From Chitinophagaceae bacterium UBA7600 (GTDB lineage: Bacteria > Bacteroidota > Bacteroidia > Chitinophagales > Chitinophagaceae): a stretch of 64,000 nucleotides of DNA. Positions 61,002 through 64,000 of this stretch are shown here, in pieces; the first letter of the stretch is position 1; every line of letters starts with the position of its first letter. The stretch lies in assembly GCA_002478885.1 (NCBI GenBank), contig DLKC01000027.1, forward strand, positions 1 to 64,000, given 5' to 3'. The notes under the pieces were generated by a model. The model searched no databases and was not told where the DNA came from. It worked only from the letters and a program-made list of their open reading frames with translations. A program made the translations under genes and the position numbers.

Positions 61002-61072
61002 GGGCGAATAGCTCAATGGTAGAGCAACCGTTTTAAGCATCGTGTGTATAAGTTCGACTCTTGTTTCGTCCG
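61002..61072 (+). tRNA. Class I tRNA with TAA (Leu) anticodon
   Basis: Acceptor GGGCGAA/TTCGTCC, TA at 8-9, perfect D arm GCTC-AATGGTA-GAGC, anticodon stem ACCGT/ATCGT with one mismatch, loop TTTAAGC (TAA at 61034-61036), four-base variable loop, T arm ATAAG-TTCGACT-CTTGT, discriminator G. Bacterial tRNA-Leu normally has a long variable arm and A73, so the charging identity is doubtful. Confidence 0.75.
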
Positions 61073-61096
61073 CAAAGAGCAGTAGAGAAAAGGGAA

Positions 61097-61116
61097 GCGG
61101 AAGTGTGCGACGCAAC
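61097..61116 (-). repeat. Intergenic repeat arm inside the tRNA locus
   Basis: The last 16 bases (AAGTGTGCGACGCAAC) match the consensus, followed by AGGCGATCCCACG. Between the TAA tRNA and the YkuK gene. Confidence 0.82.
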
Positions 61117-61184
61117 AGGCGATCCCACGAAGTGCAAATGTTGGTAACCAAAAAATCCTTTGAGGGAATTGGGGGCTCAAGAAA

Positions 61185-61664
61185 ATGAAACAACAATGGA
61201 GACGGCTAGATGGGAGAACTATTAAAGGTCCCATTCATGAAGAAGTAAGACATGTACTGATGAAAGAGAAAACAGAAGGCCATCAATTGAAAGTGTGCAT
61301 TGGCACAGATAGCCAGCGAAAAGGTGGAGAAATTGAGTTTGCTAGGGCGATCGTTTTCATCCGAAAAGGCAAGGGCGGTTTTATGTACATAAATAACGAG
61401 ATTATAAAAAGGAAGATGAGTATTAGGCAGCGAATGCTGGAGGAAGTAGCACGAAGTATTGATATCGCTTTTGCATTGTGTGATCTTCTAATTGCGTTTA
61501 ACGTGCACATGGAAGTGCATGCAGATATTAATAGTGATCCAAAATTCAAAAGCCATGATGCATTGAAAGAAGCGATGGGTTGCATTATGGGGATGGGCTT
61601 TGTATTTAAAGCGAAGCCACATGCTTTTGCGAGTAGCAGTTGTGCGAATAAAGTGGTGCAGTAG
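61185..61664 (+). CDS. RNase H-like YkuK-family protein (DUF458)
   Basis: 159 residues of the predicted RNase H-fold family PF04308/YkuK: KVCIGTDSQRKGGEIEFARAIVFIRKGKGG (Asp42), a helix with RQRMLEEVARSID, MEVHADINSDPKFKSH (Asp114), and FVFKAKPHAFASSSCANKVV at the end. The acidic residues fit a metal-dependent nuclease. It sits within the tRNA array, with seven tRNA-like genes before it and the permuted units after it, followed by slipin and rtcB. A nuclease acting on these RNAs is a reasonable inference; no experiment is implied. Confidence 0.85.
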   Translation: MKQQWRRLDGRTIKGPIHEEVRHVLMKEKTEGHQLKVCIGTDSQRKGGEIEFARAIVFIRKGKGGFMYINNEIIKRKMSIRQRMLEEVARSIDIAFALCDLLIAFNVHMEVHADINSDPKFKSHDALKEAMGCIMGMGFVFKAKPHAFASSSCANKVVQ

Positions 61665-61752
61665 AAATCGGTCATAAAAATGAAACGTCAATCATTTGAC
61701 CACCCACGCAATGATGAGTTGGCATCACAGTTAATGGTCGTTGAAAATATTG

Positions 61753-61911
61753 TCTCTAATCCTTTAAAGGTCAGAGATAAAAGGCTTGCTTAACGGCAAG
61801 ATGGGCATAGGCCGGTTGTGATCAAACCAGGCTCGTGTATTAAAAGCACGGCAGTGCAGTCGCGGTAGCTATCTGTATGCTGTTGGTGCAATGGGTTATG
61901 TCCACCAATCC
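61753..61911 (+). ncRNA. Structured tRNA-like region, degenerate
   Basis: Consecutive hairpins resemble tRNA arms: TCTCT/AGAGA (61753-61777, D-like position), CTTGC/GCAAG around TTAACG (61785-61800, anticodon-like), GCCGGTT/AACCAGGC around GTGATCA (61811-61832, T-like), and CGTG/CACG around TATTAAAAG (about 61834-61850). The last hairpin and the following GCAGTCGCGGTAGC D-like piece would again be a permuted order. No complete canonical tRNA can be drawn. Confidence 0.4.
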
Positions 61912-61983
61912 GCTGTGTCGGAGGTTCGAATCCTTCTCCCGGTTGTATCGGGATAGCTCAATGGTAGAGCAACAGCTTCGCAA
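61910..61983 (+). tRNA. Candidate circularly permuted tRNA, unit 1
   Basis: Read in order: GCTGT (61912-61916, 3' strand of the anticodon stem), GTC, T arm GGAGG-TTCGAAT-CCTTC, 3' acceptor strand TCCCGGT (61937-61943), a three-base linker TGT, 5' acceptor strand ATCGGGA (61947-61953), TA, perfect D arm GCTC-AATGGTA-GAGC, and ACAGC (61972-61976). ATCGGGA/TCCCGGT pair 7 of 7 (one G-T), and ACAGC/GCTGT pair 5 of 5. The break lies in the anticodon loop, so the anticodon cannot be read with certainty. Confidence 0.7.
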
Positions 61984-62060
61984 GCGCAGGTTCGAATCCT
62001 GCTCCAGGCTTAAAATCTGGATAGCTCAAGCGGTTAGAGCGCTACGATCGGGACGTAGTC
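61984..62060 (+). tRNA. Candidate circularly permuted tRNA, unit 2 (CGG anticodon)
   Basis: T arm GCAGG-TTCGAAT-CCTGC (61986-62002), 3' acceptor strand TCCAGGC, short AT-rich linker, 5' acceptor strand ATCTGGA (62015-62021; 6 of 7 pairs), TA, D arm GCTC...GAGC with AAGCGGTTA loop, and a complete perfect anticodon arm CTACG-ATCGGGA-CGTAG with CGG (Pro) at 62049-62051. Here the break falls in the variable region. No T arm follows at 3', which rules out a normal linear tRNA. Confidence 0.6.
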
Positions 62061-62385
62061 TAAAAGAAGTACAGCGCTTCTCAAATGCTGAAGACGAGGC
62101 AAATGTTATCATCCTGCTTACAGAACGCTGCGGGTTTCAAAAACCGCGGGTTTTAAAAAGCAGCCTTATGCCCACTTTGCAGAGGAAGATATACACCATA
62201 GTCTTTGTAATAATTGCTTAAGGCAATACTTTGTACGATGCATAAACAGTAGCGCGTTTATTAATTGTTGCAAAAAGAGTGGTTAAACTTTTTCTCCGTG
62301 TGCACAAGGTGGATGATAACAGGGGCTTTTGCAAACTAATTGTTTTACTAAATAAAAGTTCTTCTTAACAGAAGAAGGGGGTACT
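62061..62385. other. Gene-free stretch between permuted tRNAs and slipin
   Basis: No convincing ORF. A nested hairpin has GCTGC (62127-62131) with GCAGC (62160-62164) outside and GCGG/CCGC inside. The end carries a purine-rich Shine-Dalgarno-like GAAGAAGGGGG just before the slipin ATG. A frame from 61877 through here is a tRNA shadow. Confidence 0.5.
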
Positions 62386-63483
62386 ATGAAACGTATACAA
62401 ATAAACCCATACCAAACTGGGTTGTTGTTTAAAAATGGAGCATACAGGCGTATGTTAAAGGAAGGTGTACATTGGTTGTGGAGTGGCGATGTGACGATCT
62501 ATGACATGACCAAACAATTTATTCCGCCTATTGAGCTGAATATTCTTTTGCAGGATGAGGCCCTGGCTAATACATTGCATGTTGTTGAAGTAAGGGACAG
62601 GGATATAGTGCTGGTCTACGAGAACAGGTTGTTGAAACAGGTATTAACCAGCGGCCGCTATGCTTTCTGGAAAGGCATTGTGGAATACAAATTTGTCTTT
62701 GCCGACGTTGGCGGTATCGCTATCCCCGATGAAATTGAACGCACTGTTTTGCAGCACAAATTGCTAGCGCCTTATGTACGTACCGCAACTGTTGAAAGTT
62801 ATGAAAAGGCAGTGATGCTTGTGGATGGAAAATTTGAAACTGTTTTGAATAGCGGTATCTGGTTCTGGTGGAAGAACAGCATCGTCATCAATATTCATAA
62901 AGCAGATATGCGTTTGCAGCAAGTAGAGATCAATGGCCAGGAGATCCTTACCAAAGACAAAGCCGCATTGCGCATTAACGGCCAGGCACAATACAAAGTA
63001 GTCGACATTGAAAAAGCTGTGCTGCAGAATAAGGAATATGAAAAGCAACTCTACGTTACATTTCAGTTGGCGCTGAGAGAATACATTGGTGGCTTTAGCT
63101 TCGATGAACTATTGGAAAAGAAGGACAACATCGCTCCTTATATTCTTAAGGCTGTGAGCGAAAAAGCAGTGGCGCTTGGTATTGAAGTAACCGGTTTTGG
63201 TATCCGCGATATCATCTTGCCGGGCGATGTGAAAGAGATCGTGAACCAGGTGTTGATCGCTGAGAAAAGAGCACAGGCCAACATCATCATGCGTCGGGAA
63301 GAAACCGCGAATACCCGTAGTTTGCTGAACACTGCAAAGCTGATGGAAGATAATGCGATGTTGTGGAAGCTGAAAGAAATGGAGTATGTGGAAAAGATAG
63401 CAGAAAAGATCAGCAACATTAGCGTTAACAGCAATGGCGATTTGATCGGGCAGTTGAAGCAGATCTTCGCGCCGCAGAAATAA
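62386..63483 (+). CDS. SPFH/Band-7 (slipin-type) protein
   Basis: 365 residues with an SPFH domain: VRDRDIVLVYENRLLKQVLTSGRYAFWKG, VGGIAIPDEIERTVLQHKLLAPYV, DMRLQQVEINGQEILTKDKAALRINGQAQYKVVD, then a helical FGIRDIILPGDVKEIVNQVLIAEKRAQANIIMRREETANTRSLLNTAKLMEDN tail. Unlike classic slipins it has no N-terminal membrane helix, so it may be cytoplasmic or peripherally bound. Flanked by the tRNA locus and rtcB on the same strand. It has one of the few strong Shine-Dalgarno sites in the window. Confidence 0.9.
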   Translation: MKRIQINPYQTGLLFKNGAYRRMLKEGVHWLWSGDVTIYDMTKQFIPPIELNILLQDEALANTLHVVEVRDRDIVLVYENRLLKQVLTSGRYAFWKGIVEYKFVFADVGGIAIPDEIERTVLQHKLLAPYVRTATVESYEKAVMLVDGKFETVLNSGIWFWWKNSIVINIHKADMRLQQVEINGQEILTKDKAALRINGQAQYKVVDIEKAVLQNKEYEKQLYVTFQLALREYIGGFSFDELLEKKDNIAPYILKAVSEKAVALGIEVTGFGIRDIILPGDVKEIVNQVLIAEKRAQANIIMRREETANTRSLLNTAKLMEDNAMLWKLKEMEYVEKIAEKISNISVNSNGDLIGQLKQIFAPQK

Positions 63484-63600
63484 CCTGGACAAGGCCTGGA
63501 ATAATTGCGAAGCATTGATAGGAAATAAAAACAATGCCATTCAACTTCAAAATAATTCCGGGCAGCGTTCAGATGATTTATGCACTTAGCTTTAGTGAGG

Positions 63601-63775
63601 TTATTGGGCTTTGGTTGCGTCGCACTCTTGTGCAGTTGTAACAAACGCCGGCAAGGGCTAGCATAAAACAATTGTTTGTCGTGGCCACCTTTTACGATGG
63701 ATGTTTCCTGGGGAAGAGTCACCAATCGTTGCCGCTTACAGTTGCGAACGTACAAGTGAGTGATACCGGATAAGC
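63601..63775 (+). repeat. Palindromic intergenic element, A-type left arm and B-type right arm
   Basis: Left arm 63614-63633 (GTTGCGTCGCACTCTTGTGC), right arm 63750-63767 (GTACAAGTGAGTGATACC), decayed in its last bases. Between slipin and rtcB. Confidence 0.82.
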
Positions 63776-63843
63776 CGAGACTAACGCATAACAGGCGATG
63801 CCATGAAATACATCAGTTGGCATAACTTAAAAAAACAAACAAC

Positions 63844-64000
63844 ATGGGAAAGTTAAAAATATCAGCCAAAGAATTACGGACTATCGGTTATCCTGAGAGC
63901 CCGGTGATTCCAGTGGCGATGAATGTGATGGAAAAAAATTATAAACATCACACAAAGGAGGAAGCAATGGAAATTTTAAAAGCAGTGCTCGCCGCACCCG
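63844..64000 (+). CDS. rtcB: RtcB-family RNA ligase, N-terminal part (3' cut by window)
   Basis: The first 52 residues, MGKLKISAKELRTIGYPESP then VIPVAMNVMEKNYKHHTKEEAMEILKAVLAAP, match what I recall of the N-terminus of long RtcB proteins of Bacteroidota and other phyla (K-[IL]-K-x-L-R-x-[IL]-GYP...KHHTKEEAMEIL). RtcB joins 2',3'-cyclic phosphate (or 3'-phosphate) and 5'-OH RNA ends using GTP and Mn2+, the ends left by anticodon nucleases. The catalytic part is beyond the window, so active-site residues cannot be checked. It follows slipin and the tRNA array on the same strand. Confidence 0.72.
   Translation, partial: MGKLKISAKELRTIGYPESPVIPVAMNVMEKNYKHHTKEEAMEILKAVLAAP

Noticed and set aside
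61910-62060. Permuted (two-piece) tmRNA as an explanation
   Set aside because: tmRNA lacks a normal D arm and anticodon arm and encodes a tag peptide; here canonical D arms and an anticodon arm are present and no tag frame is seen.
61877-62221. Open frame of 114 codons over the permuted tRNA units
   Set aside because: It covers the T and D arms of both units; the apparent protein is an artefact of GC-rich tRNA sequence.
2332-63767. Reading the dispersed 20-base repeats as a CRISPR array
   Set aside because: Copies are kilobases apart or in inverted pairs, not direct repeats with uniform spacers, and no cas gene is present.

Overview
The window looks like a chromosomal segment of a Bacteroidota bacterium, most probably of the Chitinophagaceae. 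The evidence is a SusC/SusD outer-membrane pair, a secreted protein with a type IX (T9SS) sorting tail, LytS/LytTR two-component genes, the DUF4271-hemD pair, promoters of the TAnnTTTG type, and few Shine-Dalgarno sites. No insertion sequence, transposase, integrase or CRISPR array was seen.

Layout. 1-5.7 kb: end of a polysaccharide flippase gene, tRNA-Leu, then the proteostasis block tig, a small ORF, two clpP paralogues and clpX. 5.8-14.4 kb: hemD and DUF4271, a lipoprotein, a non-catalytic M16 protein, a holin-like membrane protein, and the 5-oxoprolinase operon pxpB-pxpC-pxpA with an NRAMP-like carrier. 14.7-28 kb: a GH9-deacetylase fusion, an MFS pump, a transporter-HEAT-cNMP fusion paired with an HD hydrolase, an OPT transporter, a GT4 and an ABC exporter. 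28-45.5 kb: mostly housekeeping (rbfA, mtgA, an aminotransferase, recX, dnaN, dusB, hflX) mixed with a secreted esterase, a T9SS repeat protein, an MBL hydrolase and response regulators. 45.5-54.6 kb: a LytTR regulator with two LytS-type sensor proteins, an ECF-like sigma factor and a SusCD pair. 54.6-60 kb: tiny ORFs with strong terminators, an AAA ATPase, a MATE pump and a photolyase-like protein.

60.4 kb to the end is the most unusual part. It holds about ten tRNA or tRNA-like genes, an RNase H-like YkuK gene lodged among them, an SPFH/slipin gene and the start of an rtcB-like RNA ligase gene. Several of the tRNAs are aberrant: C33 in an anticodon loop, a class I tRNA with a Leu anticodon, and a replaced 3' half. 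Two consecutive units at 61.9-62.06 kb fold well only if read as circularly permuted tRNAs, with the T arm and 3' acceptor strand first, then a short linker, then the 5' acceptor strand, D arm and anticodon stem. A ligase next to permuted or nicked tRNAs suggests an RNA-repair or tRNA-maturation system. That link is inference.

A second window-wide feature is an intergenic repeat family. Twenty-nine copies of a 20-base arm (consensus GTTGCGTCGCACTCTTGTAC, with a variant GTTGTGTCACTCACTTGTAC) all lie between genes. Sixteen of them form eight inverted pairs within larger palindromic elements that carry CCCGGCT-like tips.
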